Part shown: positions 49,844-61,240 of the stretch, in pieces
Layout: each line of letters begins with the position of its first letter
How positions within the stretch are numbered: position 1 is the first letter of the stretch
Source: Actinomycetes bacterium
Lineage (GTDB): Bacteria; Actinomycetota; Acidimicrobiia; Acidimicrobiales; RAAP-2
Length of the DNA stretch: 64,000 nucleotides
Assembly (NCBI GenBank): GCA_021798955.1
Contig: JAJZBK010000009.1
Location: forward strand, 18,674-82,673
Direction: 5' to 3'
The notes under the pieces: model-generated
The model's database searches: none
Seen by the model: the letters and a program-made list of their open reading frames with translations, nothing else
What the model was told of the DNA's origin: nothing
Translations under genes and position numbers: made by a program

Positions 49844-50274
49844 CCGGGCCTGGAGCACCAGGGCGGCGCCCGGGGGAGGGTCGTGCCTCCCGTCGGGGCG
49901 TGGCGTTCGGCACCGGTGCGCTCGTGGCCGCCGCCCGAGGGGACCGGCGGGTGTGGGCCCTGCACCGTGCCGCTCTGGCCCACGGTCTGGTGCCCGTCGT
50001 CCCGGTGCATGCGCTCGCCGAGGCGGCACGTGCCGTGGGCTCCGCTACCGACTTCGAACGGTTCACCGTCGGGACCGAAGTGGAGGTGCTCGACCGCGAG
50101 CGGGCTCGGGTGATCGGGTCCCTCGCCGAGCAAGCGGGCACCGACAGCCTCGCCGGGGTTGCTGTCGTGGAGCTGGCGGCCCGGCGGTTGCTGGCGGTGG
50201 TCTCCGACCGTCCGCATCGGGCGGCCGAGGTGTCTTCCGCCCTCGGCCACGAGCTCGTGCTCCACCTGGTCTGA
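49840..50274 (+). CDS. Degenerate PIN-domain (VapC-like) protein
   Basis: 144 aa from TTG 49840. It aligns by eye with VapC PIN domains of actinobacteria: FGTGALVAAARGDRRV, H-A-L-A-E-A-A-R, G-T-D-S-L-A-G-V-A-V-V and V-V-S-D-R-P. The first catalytic Asp, expected at position 24 (D-T-G-A-L), is Gly, and a later one expected near 105 is Ala. Glu61, Asp102 and Asp123 remain. RNase activity is therefore doubtful. It may survive as a co-repressor partner of the RHH protein. Confidence 0.65.
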   Translation: MTGPGAPGRRPGEGRASRRGVAFGTGALVAAARGDRRVWALHRAALAHGLVPVVPVHALAEAARAVGSATDFERFTVGTEVEVLDRERARVIGSLAEQAGTDSLAGVAVVELAARRLLAVVSDRPHRAAEVSSALGHELVLHLV

Positions 50275-50321
50275 GCGCGCCCGTCGCAGTCGGGCGCCGG
50301 GGAGCGGCCCGGGGTCCGGTC

Positions 50322-50435
50322 CCCGGTGGTGGGGGTCAGGAGGTCCCGGTGGTGGGGGTCAGGAGGTCCCGGTGGTGGGGGTCAGGAGGTCCCGGTGGTG
50401 GGGGTCAGGAGGTCCCGGTGGTGGGGGTCAGGAGG
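50322..50435. repeat. Five 23-bp tandem units
   Basis: CCCGGTGGTGGGGGTCAGGA plus GGT repeats at 50322, 50345, 50368, 50391 and 50414 (last one slightly short). It lies after the PIN-like gene and its right end forms the 3' end of the small minus-strand gene. The 23-bp period shifts frame each unit, so the array as a whole cannot be one coding repeat. Confidence 0.95.
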
Positions 50436-50602
50436 CGTTGCAGCCGGCGGCCGGCGCCGGTGAGCGCCCGTTCGACGGCGAAGAGCTCGTGGGCGGTGTC
50501 CTCGTCGGCGGCGCGTTGGGCTGCCTCCGCTTGCTCAGTGATCCGACGTGCGACCTCGGCAAGGGCCGACGACAGGGACGAGAGCTCGGCGCGAGAGGTC
50601 AT
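50405..50602 (-). CDS. 65-residue helical protein of unknown function next to hisD
   Basis: ATG 50602 to stop at 50407-50405. The predicted peptide is one long charged amphipathic helix (R-A-E-L-S-S-L-S-S-A-L-A-E-V-A-R, then E-Q-A-E-A-A-Q-R-A-A-D-E-D) ending in L-T-P-T-T-G-T-S. Its last codons and stop lie inside the 23-bp tandem array. Codon pattern fits coding sequence better than the overlapping longer Cys/Arg frame, which I reject. Small helical ORFs divergent to hisD occur in other actinobacteria, but no function is known to me. Confidence 0.55.
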   Translation of the reverse strand: MTSRAELSSLSSALAEVARRITEQAEAAQRAADEDTAHELFAVERALTGAGRRLQRLLTPTTGTS

Positions 50603-50613
50603 GGGCAGATGAT

Positions 50614-50649
50614 GGCACCGCCGGCACCGCCGGCACCGCCGGCACCGCC
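50614..50649. repeat. Four 9-bp tandem units upstream of hisD
   Basis: GGCACCGCC repeated four times, perfect, between the small minus-strand gene and the hisD -10. Confidence 0.9.
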
Positions 50650-50670
50650 GGCAGACCCGGAGCACCCGGG

Positions 50671-50685
50671 TAGCATCACGGCGGC
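50671..50685 (+). promoter_or_regulatory. Promoter of the his operon
   Basis: TAGCAT (50671-50676) and nine bases before ATG 50686, so a leader of only two or three bases. There is no room for a his attenuator or T-box between promoter and gene. Confidence 0.5.
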
Positions 50686-51984
50686 ATGGACCTGACCCGT
50701 CTCGACCTCCGCGGCTTCTCCGGCTCACCGGCCGACCTGCGCGCCGTCCTGCCGGCACCGACGGACGTCCAGGAGCGGTCCGCCGAGGCGGTCGCCGGCA
50801 TCCTTGCTGACGTGCGGCTCCGGGGCGATGCCTCGCTGCGGGAGCTCACCGTGCGGTTCGACGGCGTCGACCTGGACGAGCTCCGAGTACCCGCAGCCGA
50901 GGTGGCGGCCGCCCCGGCGCGCATCGCCCCCGAGGTGCGAGCTGCCCTGGTCACGGCGGCCGAGCGCATCGCCGACTACCACCGCCACGACCTGTCGCCG
51001 GATCCGGAGCCGTTCGTCTCCGGCGGGGTGACCGTGCGGGGCTTTTGGCGGCCGGTCGAACGGGCCGGTTGCTATGCGCCCGGAGGGCGCGCTCGCTACC
51101 CCTCGACGGTCCTCATGTGCGCCGTTCCAGCGCGGGTCGCCGGGGTCGACGAAGTCGTGCTGTGTGTCCCCCCTGGGCCGGACGGGCGGGTCGACGACGT
51201 GTCGCTGGCTGCCGCCGCCATCGCCCAGGTGGATGCCGTGTTCCGAGTCGGAGGCGCCCAGGCCATCGGGGCCATGGCCTATGGCACCGAGTCGGTCCCC
51301 GCCGTCGACGTCATCGTCGGGCCGGGCAACCGCTTCGTCGCCGAGGCCAAGCGCCAGGTCTCCGGGGTGGTCGGGGTGGCCTCGGCGTTCGCCGGGCCCT
51401 CCGAGGTGGTCGTGGTGGCCGGGCCGAGCACCCCGGCCCGCCTCGCCGCCGTTGACCTCGTGGTGCAGGCGGAGCACGGACCGGACGGCCTGGCCTGGCT
51501 GGTCACCTGGTCGGAGGAGGTCGCCGACGAGGTCGACCGCCTGGTGGCGGAGATCGTGGAGACCTCGCCGCGACGAGACGACCTGGCCGCGACGCTGGCC
51601 AGCGGGGGCTATGCCGTGCTCGTCGACGGGCCCGCCGAGGCCATCGCCGTGTCGAACGTCGTTGCCCCCGAGCACCTCGAGCTGCTGGTCGAGGACGCAG
51701 CCGACCTCCTCGGCTCGGTGCGCTCAGCAGGGGCTGTCTTCCTCGGCCCCACATCTCCGGCCAGCATGGGCGACTACCTCGCAGGTCCCAACCACGTCCT
51801 GCCCACCAACCGCACGGCCCGCTTCGCCAGCGCGCTCCGGGCCGACGACTTCCGCAAGCACGTGCACGCCGTGGAAGTGAGCGAGGAAGCGCTCGCCACC
51901 CTCGGCCCATCGGTTGCCGTGCTGGCGGATGCCGAAGGCCTGCCGGCGCACGCCGCGTCGGTCCGGTGGCGGGTGGGCCGGTGA
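50686..51984 (+). CDS. hisD: Histidinol dehydrogenase
   Basis: 432 aa. Landmarks are Y-A-P-G-G-R-A-R-Y-P-S-T-V-L-M, G-P-G-N-R-F-V-A-E-A-K, A-G-P-S-E-V-V-V-V-A, Q-A-E-H-G (usually E-H-D), and the catalytic P-E-H-L-E-L, with D-Y-L-A-G-P-N-H-V-L-P-T. It oxidises histidinol to histidine in two NAD steps using zinc. It heads hisD-C-B-H-A-F, where most junctions overlap. hisC starts on its stop codon (GTGA). Confidence 0.97.
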   Translation: MDLTRLDLRGFSGSPADLRAVLPAPTDVQERSAEAVAGILADVRLRGDASLRELTVRFDGVDLDELRVPAAEVAAAPARIAPEVRAALVTAAERIADYHRHDLSPDPEPFVSGGVTVRGFWRPVERAGCYAPGGRARYPSTVLMCAVPARVAGVDEVVLCVPPGPDGRVDDVSLAAAAIAQVDAVFRVGGAQAIGAMAYGTESVPAVDVIVGPGNRFVAEAKRQVSGVVGVASAFAGPSEVVVVAGPSTPARLAAVDLVVQAEHGPDGLAWLVTWSEEVADEVDRLVAEIVETSPRRDDLAATLASGGYAVLVDGPAEAIAVSNVVAPEHLELLVEDAADLLGSVRSAGAVFLGPTSPASMGDYLAGPNHVLPTNRTARFASALRADDFRKHVHAVEVSEEALATLGPSVAVLADAEGLPAHAASVRWRVGR

Positions 51985-53051
51985 GGCCGGCGGTCCGCCC
52001 CGACCTGCGCCGGCTCTCCGGTTACCACTCCGCGCTCGTGGACGTCGAGGTGCGGCTCAACACCAACGAGTCACCCTTCGGTCCCCCTGAGGCTTGGCGG
52101 ACCGAGCTGACCGCGGCGGTCGCCCGGCTCGACCTCAACCGGTACCCGGACCGCCATGTCAGCGCGCTGCGCCACGAGCTCGCCCAGCACCACGGCGTCG
52201 CCGTCGAGCAGGTCTACTGCGCCAACGGCTCGAACGAGGTCCTTCAGTCGTTGCTGCTCGCCTATGGGGGGCCGGGACGCACGGTAGCGGTGTTCGAGCC
52301 CACCTACCAGCTCCACGCCCACATCGCCCGGATCACCGGCACGGACGTTGCTGTGGGCCAGCGCACCGACGACCACGCCCTCGACCTTGCCGAGGTGGCT
52401 CGAGTGCTTGCCGACTCCAAGCCCGTCATGACGTTCCTCTGCTCGCCCAACAACCCCACCGGGCGGGCCGAGCCTGCCGAAGTGGTCGACGCCGTCGCCG
52501 CCCTGGCGCCCGGACTGCTGGTGGTAGACGAGGCGTACGGCCAGTTCGCTCGCACCACGGCGCTCGAGCGCCTGAAGCACGAGCGGCCCGAGGACGCCGT
52601 CACGGTGGTGGTACGCACCTTCTCCAAGACGTGGTCGATGGCCGGTGTGCGGCTCGGGTACCTCGTCGGCCCCCCCGAGGTCGTCGAGGCCTGCCAAGCG
52701 GTCACCCTGCCCTACCACCTCGACGCGGTGAAGCAGGAGGCCGGACGGCTAGCGCTGCGGTACACAGCGGAGATGGAAGCCCGGGTCGCCCTCCTCGTCG
52801 AAGAGCGCGGCCGCGTCGCGGCCCGTTTCGGCTCCCTGCCTGTCGACACGTGGCCCTCGGATGCCAACTTCATCCTCTTCCGGCCACGCAACCAGACGGC
52901 GTCGGCGGTGTGGAACGGGCTCGTCGAGCGTTCGGTCCTCGTGCGAGACTGTTCGACCTGGCCGGGGCTCTCCGGCTGCCTCCGGGTGACCGTCGGGACG
53001 CCGGAGGAGAACGACCGGTTCCTCGAGGCCCTGGAGGCGTGCCTGCAATGA
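51981..53051 (+). CDS. hisC: Histidinol-phosphate aminotransferase
   Basis: 356 aa PLP enzyme of fold type I. It has L-N-T-N-E-S-P-F-G-P-P at the N-terminus, C-A-N-G-S-N-E in the cofactor region, S-P-N-N-P-T-G, D-E-A-Y, and the PLP lysine in R-T-F-S-K-T-W-S-M-A-G. GTG 51981 overlaps the hisD stop; GTG 51966 would add five residues. The stop overlaps hisB (ATGA). Confidence 0.96.
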   Translation: MRPAVRPDLRRLSGYHSALVDVEVRLNTNESPFGPPEAWRTELTAAVARLDLNRYPDRHVSALRHELAQHHGVAVEQVYCANGSNEVLQSLLLAYGGPGRTVAVFEPTYQLHAHIARITGTDVAVGQRTDDHALDLAEVARVLADSKPVMTFLCSPNNPTGRAEPAEVVDAVAALAPGLLVVDEAYGQFARTTALERLKHERPEDAVTVVVRTFSKTWSMAGVRLGYLVGPPEVVEACQAVTLPYHLDAVKQEAGRLALRYTAEMEARVALLVEERGRVAARFGSLPVDTWPSDANFILFRPRNQTASAVWNGLVERSVLVRDCSTWPGLSGCLRVTVGTPEENDRFLEALEACLQ

Positions 53052-53689
53052 CGACTGACACCACGCCAGCGACGCCGAAGGGGGCGTCGGCGAGCGGAGG
53101 GCGAGCGGGGCACGCCGAGCGGCGCACGCGGGAGACCTCGGTTGCCGTCTCGCTCGTCGTCGACGGCTCGGGGTCGGTGTCCGTCGACACCGGCCTGCCG
53201 TTCTTCGACCACATGCTGGCCCAGTTGGGCAAGCACGGCGGCTTCGATCTCGAGGTCCGGGCCTCGGGAGACCTCGAGGTGGACGCGCATCACACGGTCG
53301 AGGACGTCGGCATCGTGCTCGGCCAGGCGTTCGCCGCGGCCCTGGGCGACAAGGCGGGCATCAGACGCTTCGCTTCCGTCGCCCTGCCGCTCGATGAGGC
53401 ACTCGTGGAAGTGGCGCTGGACTGTTCGGGCCGTCCGTTCCTTTCCTACGACATCCCCTTTGGTCCGGAGGCACTCCCGCTCGGGTCGCCGCCCTTCGAC
53501 CCGCAGCTGGCCGAGGAGTTCTGGCGAGCCTTCGCTACCTCGGGCGGACTCACCCTGCACCTGCTCCGCCGGAGCGGGAAGAACACCCATCACGTGCTCG
53601 AGGCTTCCTTCAAGGCGGTGGCCCGAGCCCTGGCCGACGCCGTTCGTCGCGAGGGAACGGGCGTCCCGTCCACCAAGGGGACCTTGTGA
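53048..53689 (+). CDS. hisB: Imidazoleglycerol-phosphate dehydratase
   Basis: 213 aa monofunctional HisB. Two manganese-binding repeats show F-F-D-H-M-L-A-Q-L-G-K-H, D-A-H-H-T-V-E-D-V and the second pair H-H-V-L-E-A-S-F-K. The first 25 residues are an unconserved Ala/Gly/Thr-rich stretch. No phosphatase domain is fused, so histidinol-phosphate phosphatase must be elsewhere. hisH follows after 49 bp with its own Shine-Dalgarno. Confidence 0.97.
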   Translation: MTTDTTPATPKGASASGGRAGHAERRTRETSVAVSLVVDGSGSVSVDTGLPFFDHMLAQLGKHGGFDLEVRASGDLEVDAHHTVEDVGIVLGQAFAAALGDKAGIRRFASVALPLDEALVEVALDCSGRPFLSYDIPFGPEALPLGSPPFDPQLAEEFWRAFATSGGLTLHLLRRSGKNTHHVLEASFKAVARALADAVRREGTGVPSTKGTL

Positions 53690-53738
53690 ACCGGGCCGCC
53701 GTCCGGCCGGACGGAACAGCCGGAGGGCAGAACCGGTC

Positions 53739-54422
53739 GTGATCGCCGTCCTCGACTACGGCATCGGCAACCTCGCCTCGGCGGTCAAGGCGTTCGCCCA
53801 CCTGGGCGTCGACGCCCGGCTGGTGGCCGATCCCGAGGAGGCGGCGGGGGCAGACGGTGTCGTGCTGCCCGGGGTCGGCGCCTTCGGGCCCTGCATCCGA
53901 GCGCTGCGTCGGAGCGGTCTCGACCGAGCTGCCCGGAGCGCGGCGGAGGGAGGCGTGCCCTTTTTGGGGATCTGCGTCGGGTTCCAGATGCTGTTCTCTG
54001 GTTCCGAAGAGGAGCCGAACGAAGCCGGGCTCGGTCTCCTCGACGGCACCGTACGACGCCTCGCCACCGGGTACAAGCTGCCCCAGATGCAGTGGAACCA
54101 GCTCGATCCGGTGGCCCCCGACGCAGCGATGCTGGCGGGCCTCCCGGCGCGGCCCTGGATGTACTTCGTCCACTCCTACGCACCCGAGCCGTCGGCGGAC
54201 ACGGTGGCGACGTGCGAGTACGGAGGGACGGTGGTCGCCGCCGCCGCCCGAGGAAACCTGTGGGGGACGCAGTTCCACCCGGAGAAGTCGGGAGCCGCCG
54301 GGCTCGCCCTGTTGGCGAACTTCGCCGCCATGGCCGGCGGGACGGGGCGACCGGGGGAGCCGGGGCTGGCGTCCGGCCCGGGAGAGCCTGGGCTGACGCC
54401 CGGCCCGGGGGAGGCAGCGTGA
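53739..54422 (+). CDS. hisH: Imidazole glycerol phosphate synthase glutaminase subunit HisH
   Basis: 227 aa. The start [15 protein letters not shown] is typical. The nucleophile is in G-I-C-V-G-F-Q (usually G-I-C-L-G-M-Q), with His-Glu in F-H-P-E-K-S. A Gly/Pro tail repeating G-E-P-G-L follows residue 205. It supplies ammonia to HisF. GTG 53739 has the Shine-Dalgarno GGAGGG at about 53722-53727; the stop overlaps hisA as TGATG. Confidence 0.96.
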   Translation: MIAVLDYGIGNLASAVKAFAHLGVDARLVADPEEAAGADGVVLPGVGAFGPCIRALRRSGLDRAARSAAEGGVPFLGICVGFQMLFSGSEEEPNEAGLGLLDGTVRRLATGYKLPQMQWNQLDPVAPDAAMLAGLPARPWMYFVHSYAPEPSADTVATCEYGGTVVAAAARGNLWGTQFHPEKSGAAGLALLANFAAMAGGTGRPGEPGLASGPGEPGLTPGPGEAA

Positions 54423-55234
54423 TGGACCTCTACTGCGCCATCGACGTCCGCGCCGGCGCCGCCGTCCGCCTGACCCAGGGGGACTTCGGGCGCCAGCAGA
54501 CCTACGGCGACCCGCTCGAGGTGGCCCGGCAGTTCGTCGCCGGTGGCGCGCCGTGGCTCCACGTCGTCGACCTCGACGCTGCCCGGGAAGGCCGCCCGGT
54601 CAACCGAGAGATGGTCCTCTCCATCGCCAGTGCCGTCGACGTGCCGGTGCAGAGTGGCGGCGGCGTGCGCTCGGCGGAGGACGTCGAGGAGCTGCTTGCC
54701 GGTGGGGTCACCCGGGTGGTGATGGGAACGACTGCCCTCGAGCGGCCCGAGGTCCTGCGGGCCGCCGCCGAGCTCCATCCCGGACGGGTCGCCCTGGGGC
54801 TCGACTACCGTGTCGGCGCAGACGGCTGCGCCGAGGTGGCAGTGCACGGCTGGGAGCGGGGGAGCGGTCGGCAGATGGCCGAGGTCGTCGCCTCCTTCGC
54901 CGGGTCGCCGCTCGGGGCCGTCGTGGCGACAGGCATCGACCGGGACGGCACGCTCGAAGGTCCCGACCTGGCAGGGCTCGCCGCTGTGCTCGGAGCCACG
55001 GACCTGCCCGTGATCGCCTCGGGTGGCGTGGGGAGCGTTGCCGATCTGGTCTCCCTGACATCCCTCGTCGTCGAGGTGGGACCTCCTGCGGGGCAGGGTG
55101 GGCAACCGGGTGGGCCGCCGGGTTCGCCTGGGGACGGACCACGCCGGCTTGCCGGGGTGGTCGTCGGCAAAGCACTGGTCGAGGGCCGCCTGGACGTGGC
55201 CGAGGGAGTTCGTGCGTGCACACCGTCCGAGTGA
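54422..55234 (+). CDS. hisA: Phosphoribosyl-formimino-AICAR-phosphate isomerase HisA with an insertion
   Basis: 270 aa (beta/alpha)8 barrel, longer than the usual 240-250. Catalytic Asp candidates are D8 (A-I-D-V-R-A-G), D128 and D173 (T-G-I-D-R-D-G-T). An insertion of about 24 Gly/Pro-rich residues (218-241) sits before the last phosphate-binding strand (V-V-V-G-K-A-L). The loop-5 segment reads V-H-G-W-E-R-G-S-G rather than the R-G-W-T of bifunctional PriA. With a separate trpF at 62.1 kb, this enzyme need only serve histidine synthesis. Confidence 0.93.
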   Translation: MDLYCAIDVRAGAAVRLTQGDFGRQQTYGDPLEVARQFVAGGAPWLHVVDLDAAREGRPVNREMVLSIASAVDVPVQSGGGVRSAEDVEELLAGGVTRVVMGTTALERPEVLRAAAELHPGRVALGLDYRVGADGCAEVAVHGWERGSGRQMAEVVASFAGSPLGAVVATGIDRDGTLEGPDLAGLAAVLGATDLPVIASGGVGSVADLVSLTSLVVEVGPPAGQGGQPGGPPGSPGDGPRRLAGVVVGKALVEGRLDVAEGVRACTPSE

Positions 55235-55995
55235 TCCCCTGTCTCGACGTCGACGGCGGGCGCGTGGTGAAGGGTGTGCGGTTCGTCGACCTGGTGGACG
55301 CCGGCGACCCGGTGGAGCTGGCGGCGCGCTATGACGCCGAAGGGGCCGACGAGATCGTCTTCCTCGACATCACCGCCTCGTCGGACCGACGAGCCACCAT
55401 GGTCGAGGTGGTCGAGCGCACCGCCGCCGAGGTGTTCATCCCCCTGACCGTCGGCGGCGGGGTCCGCACCGTGGAAGACGCCCGTCGTCTCCTGCGGGCA
55501 GGGGCCGACAAGGTCGGTGTCAACACGGCGGCGGTCGAGCGCCCCACGTTGGTCACCGAGCTGGCCGACGAGTTCGGGGCCCAGTGCGTGGTGGCCGCCG
55601 TCGATGCTCGGGCTGACCAGGGCCAGGGGGGCTCCTGGAGGGTGTTCACCCACGGCGGACGGACGCCGACTGGGCTCGATGCCGTCAAGTGGGCGGCTCG
55701 GTGCGCCGAGGCGGGAGCCGGCGAGATCCTCCTCACGTCGATGGACCGCGACGGCACCCGCGACGGGTTCGACCTCGCCCTCACCCGGGCAGTCTCCGAT
55801 CGCTGCCCGGTCCCGGTCATCGCCTCGGGCGGCGTCGGTACGCTCGACCACCTGGTCGAAGGAGCGGCCCAGGGTCACGCCCAGGCCGTGCTGGCGGCCT
55901 CCATCTTCCACCGGGGCGAGCACACCATCGCCGAGGCCAAGGCCCACCTCGCCGCCGCCGGGATCGCCGTCCGTCCTGTCGAGACGGCGCGGTAG
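55216..55995 (+). CDS. hisF: Imidazole glycerol phosphate synthase cyclase subunit HisF
   Basis: 259 aa. The first barrel strand [20 protein letters not shown] has the catalytic Asp, and the second Asp lies in [11 protein letters not shown] 55216 gives the full first strand and has GGGAG seven bases upstream. It overlaps hisA by 19 bases; GTG 55231 (GTGA overlap) would remove the strand start. Works with HisH to form the imidazole ring. Its stop TAG is also the start of the next -10 hexamer. Confidence 0.95.
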   Translation: MHTVRVIPCLDVDGGRVVKGVRFVDLVDAGDPVELAARYDAEGADEIVFLDITASSDRRATMVEVVERTAAEVFIPLTVGGGVRTVEDARRLLRAGADKVGVNTAAVERPTLVTELADEFGAQCVVAAVDARADQGQGGSWRVFTHGGRTPTGLDAVKWAARCAEAGAGEILLTSMDRDGTRDGFDLALTRAVSDRCPVPVIASGGVGTLDHLVEGAAQGHAQAVLAASIFHRGEHTIAEAKAHLAAAGIAVRPVETAR

Positions 55996-56004
55996 CCTGT
56001 CTTC
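55993..56004 (+). promoter_or_regulatory. Leaderless promoter of the GroES-domain gene, inside the hisF stop
   Basis: TAGCCT (55993-55998), the first three bases being the hisF stop, six bases, then GTG 56005. No Shine-Dalgarno. This would allow GroES-like/trpE expression apart from the his genes. Confidence 0.55.
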
Positions 56005-56369
56005 GTGGCCACGCTGACGTCGACCGTCCCTGCTCCTGCCGACGACGGTCGCTCGGACGGGGCCCGGCACTCCATCACCGTCCTGTCCGACCGGGTGCTC
56101 GTGCAGATGCCACAGAGCGAAGGGGAGCGTCGGTCGCGTGCCGGCATCCTGATCCCGGCCACCGCCCAGGTCTCCAGGCGCCTGTCGTGGGCGGAGGCCG
56201 TCGCGGTCGGCCCCCATGTGCGGACGGTGAAGGTCGGCGACAAGGTCCTCTTCAACCCGGAAGACCGTTTCGAGGTCGAGGTGCAGGGCGAGGAGTACAG
56301 CATCCTGCGCGAGCGGGACATCCACGCCGTGGCCACCGACCGGATCGACGGCGGCACCGGCCTGTACCT

Positions 56370-56373
<4 letters not shown>
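56005..56373 (+). CDS. GroES (Cpn10)-domain paralogue
   Basis: 122 aa. After a 22-residue variable start, the Cpn10 fold is readable: S-D-R-V-L-V-Q, then S-R-A-G-I-L-I-P-A-T at the position of the mobile loop, A-V-G-P-H-V-x-T-V-K-V-G-D-K-V-L-F and E-E-Y-S-I-L-R-E-R-D-I-H-A-V. The mobile-loop sequence differs from housekeeping GroES (usually G-G-I-V-L-P-D-[ST]-A), and no groEL is adjacent. Its stop overlaps the trpE start (GTGA). It could be a true co-chaperonin variant or a repurposed oligomeric ring; no function is established from sequence. Confidence 0.8.
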
Positions 56374-58015
<1,642 letters not shown>

Positions 58016-58019
<4 letters not shown>

Positions 58020-59011
58020 GCACGCCTCCTGTGCCAGAGGAGGCTGAGCTTCTCGGCGGCGCCGCTGCCTGGCAAGTCCTCGAGGACGGGGCTGCCTTCG
58101 TGGCCGGGCGCGACGTCGTCCGAGTGCACGGACCGCAGGCACGTTCCTACCTCCAGGGGCAGTGCAGCCAGGACGTGGCCGGCCTTGGCGTCGGCGAAGC
58201 AGCGTGGACGCTCGTGCTCACCCCCCAGGGCAAGGTCGAGGCCCTCGCTCGCGTGACGGCTACTGGTGACGACGAGCTGGTGCTCGACGTCGACGGCGGT
58301 GCGGGACCGTCGTTGGTGGCGCGTCTCGAGCGGTTCCTTCTGCGGACCAAGGTGTCGATCGAGCCGCTCGACTGGCGTGTGGTCAGCGTGCGGCGTCGGA
58401 GTGCTCCCGCCAACGGTGACGATGCCCCGGTCGAGCTCGCTGCCCCGCTCGGAGGCGTCGTGGTGCCCGTGACGTGGCCGGGGTGGTCCGGGCTCGACCT
58501 GATGGGCCCCGCCCGACCGGGGGTAGGGGAGCGTTCGTGGGTGGGGAGCTCCGTGCCCTGGGTCGACCCGGTAGTCGCCGAGGTCGGCCGCATCGCCGCC
58601 GGTGTCCCTCGCGCCGGGACGGAGGTCACCCAACGGGTCATCCCTGCCGAGCTGGGCGTGGTGGAACGGACCGTGTCGTTCACCAAGGGGTGCTTCACCG
58701 GCCAGGAGCTGGTGGCCCGGTTGGACGCCCGAGGGAACAAGGTTGCCCGGCACCTCTTGCGCCTGGTCATCGCTGCTCCGGTGGTCGGCGGGCTCGACGT
58801 CGCCGTCCTTCCCGGCGCCACGGTGGTGGACGGGAGCTCGACCGAGGTGGGTACGGTCACCTCGGCAGGCGTCGTGCCCGGCTCGGGCGACGTGGTCGCC
58901 CTCGCCTTCCTCCATCGCCGGGTCGAGCCGCCCACCGTCGTCACCGTCTTGGTGGAAGACGACCGGGGCGCCAGCTCGGTGCCGGCAACCGTCAGCACGC
59001 TCCCGCTCTGA
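58016..59011 (+). CDS. ygfZ: YgfZ/GcvT-like folate-binding protein
   Basis: 331 aa GcvT-fold protein. The signature K-G-C-F-T-G-Q-E (family K-G-C-[YF]-x-G-Q-E) carries the conserved Cys of YgfZ/IBA57. This group supports repair or assembly of iron-sulphur clusters in a folate-dependent way and lacks the glycine-cleavage activity. GTG 58016 overlaps the trpE stop. The link to trpE has no metabolic logic that I know. It converges on a histidine kinase gene. Confidence 0.92.
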
Positions 59012-59025
59012 CCGGACCAGCGCGG

Positions 59026-60393
59026 TCACCGGTCGGGCGTCGGCCCTCCCGGGGGGTACGGCGGGAGGACGACCACCAGGCGGGTACCCCGGCCTCCGGA
59101 CACCGGGGACTCGGCCCGGACCCAACCGCCCAGAGCGGTCACCAGCTCGGCGACGATGGCCAGGCCCAGCCCCGACCCGATCCGGCCGCTACCGGCTCGG
59201 TCGGAGGTGACGTGTCGCTCGAAGACGTGGGCAAGGGCGTCGGCGGCGATGCCCGGCCCGTCGTCGACGACCCAGAACGCCCCGTCGACACTGGCCCCGA
59301 CCTCGATGCGCGTGGTGGCGTACCGGGCGGCGTTCTCCACCAGGTTGGCGACGACCTGGGCCAGTCGGTCTGGGTCGGCCACCACCACCGGCCCTCGGTC
59401 GGGCAGGGAGACGTCGAGGGCCAACCCGGTCTCCTCGACGACGGGGCGCTGTGCCTCGGCTGCCGTGCGCACCGCCGCGGCCAGGTCGAGGGGGGCGAGC
59501 TGCAACGTGAAGCGGTCGGCGTGCAGGCGGGCCAGGTCGAGGAGGTCGGCCACGAGCCGCCCGAGGCGCTCGGACTCCGCCAGGATGACCGCCGCGGCGG
59601 CGGGGACGTCTTCCATCGTCCCGTCGGCCAGGCCTTCGGCGTAGCCCCGGATCGACGTGAGCGGCGTGCGGAGCTCGTGTGAGACCGACAGCAGGAACTG
59701 GCGTTCGTGGTCGCGAGCCCGTCGGAGGTCGTCGCTCATCTGGTTGATGGCGGCGGCGAGGGCGGTGACCTCGGGGTCGCCGCGAGCGGGGACTGGGATG
59801 TTCACGCCGAGGTCACCGGCGGCGATGCGGCTGGTCGCCGCCACGGCATCGTGGATGGGGCGGGCGAACCGCCGGGCGAGGGCGGCTGCCGCGGCGGCAG
59901 CAAGGGCGAGCGAGACCAGGCCGACGAGGAGGAAGTACTCGACGCCCTGAGCAGGGTCGTGGACCCGGCGGGTCAGGACCAGGACGGGTGTCGGGCTGGG
60001 AATGGTGACGAGGGGTAGGGGCACTGCCGTGTAGACGAGCGAGCCGGCAGTGCCGGACGTCTGTTCCCCGACGAGGAGGCGGCGGGGATGGAGCTGGGCG
60101 GTGGCGAGGCCCTGGGGCAGGGAACCGACGAGCGCCCCGTCGGCGCGCAGATGGACGACTCGGACCCCGGCAAAGGCTCCGGCTCGCCGCAAGACGAGCA
60201 GGTCTCGCCGGAACCCCGGTGCGGTGGGGGGACGGTCGGCCAGCGCCCGGGCGACGGAGCGGCCCTGGCCGACGAGCTCGGACCGGGCCGTGGTGACGGC
60301 GGCGTGGCGGACGAAGACGTAGCTGCCTGCCCCGGCGAGCACCAGGGTGAGGACCACGAGGCCCAGCATGGCCACGGTCAGGCGGCTCCTCAC
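59026..60393 (-). CDS. Membrane sensor histidine kinase (minus-strand pair)
   Basis: 455 aa. Two membrane helices (about 7-28 and 150-175) bracket a 120-residue outside domain; HAMP, then the acceptor helix with S-V-S-H-E-L-R-T-P-L, and ATPase boxes N-L-V-E-N-A, D-D-G-P-G-I and G-S-G-L-G-L-A-I-V. It ends in a Pro/Gly-rich tail. It is transcribed behind its response regulator (58 bp gap), opposite to the surrounding trp genes. Sensor input unknown. Confidence 0.94.
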   Translation of the reverse strand: MRSRLTVAMLGLVVLTLVLAGAGSYVFVRHAAVTTARSELVGQGRSVARALADRPPTAPGFRRDLLVLRRAGAFAGVRVVHLRADGALVGSLPQGLATAQLHPRRLLVGEQTSGTAGSLVYTAVPLPLVTIPSPTPVLVLTRRVHDPAQGVEYFLLVGLVSLALAAAAAAALARRFARPIHDAVAATSRIAAGDLGVNIPVPARGDPEVTALAAAINQMSDDLRRARDHERQFLLSVSHELRTPLTSIRGYAEGLADGTMEDVPAAAAVILAESERLGRLVADLLDLARLHADRFTLQLAPLDLAAAVRTAAEAQRPVVEETGLALDVSLPDRGPVVVADPDRLAQVVANLVENAARYATTRIEVGASVDGAFWVVDDGPGIAADALAHVFERHVTSDRAGSGRIGSGLGLAIVAELVTALGGWVRAESPVSGGRGTRLVVVLPPYPPGGPTPDR

Positions 60394-60451
60394 CGAAGGA
60401 ACCGCGGCACCGAGCGTAGTTGCGAGCGGCCGTCGGCCGGGGAGCCGCCGA

Positions 60452-61150
<699 letters not shown>

Positions 61151-61227
61151 GCCAGAGCTTGGCACGGATCTCCCTGGTCGAGCGGCCACTGGCGGACGCG
61201 GGAGCACCCGGTGGTCGTGCCGAGCAG

Positions 61228-61240
61228 TAGGATTCGAGCG
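61228..61240 (+). promoter_or_regulatory. Leaderless promoter of trpC
   Basis: TAGGAT (61228-61233), seven bases, ATG 61241. No leader exists for a classical trp attenuator. Confidence 0.55.

Noticed and set aside
50322..50435. 23-bp direct repeats as a CRISPR array
   Set aside because: Units are back to back without unique spacers, and no cas genes are near. The same holds for the 30-bp array at 32911-33030.
50405..50758. Cys/Arg repeat N-terminus (R-R-C-R-R-C) of the longer frame upstream of the 65-residue protein
   Set aside because: It is a translation of the 9-bp array and overlaps the his promoter; the ATG at 50602 is a better start.
61151..61240. trp leader-peptide attenuator before trpC
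   Set aside because: No run of Trp codons and no room between the probable promoter and the start codon.
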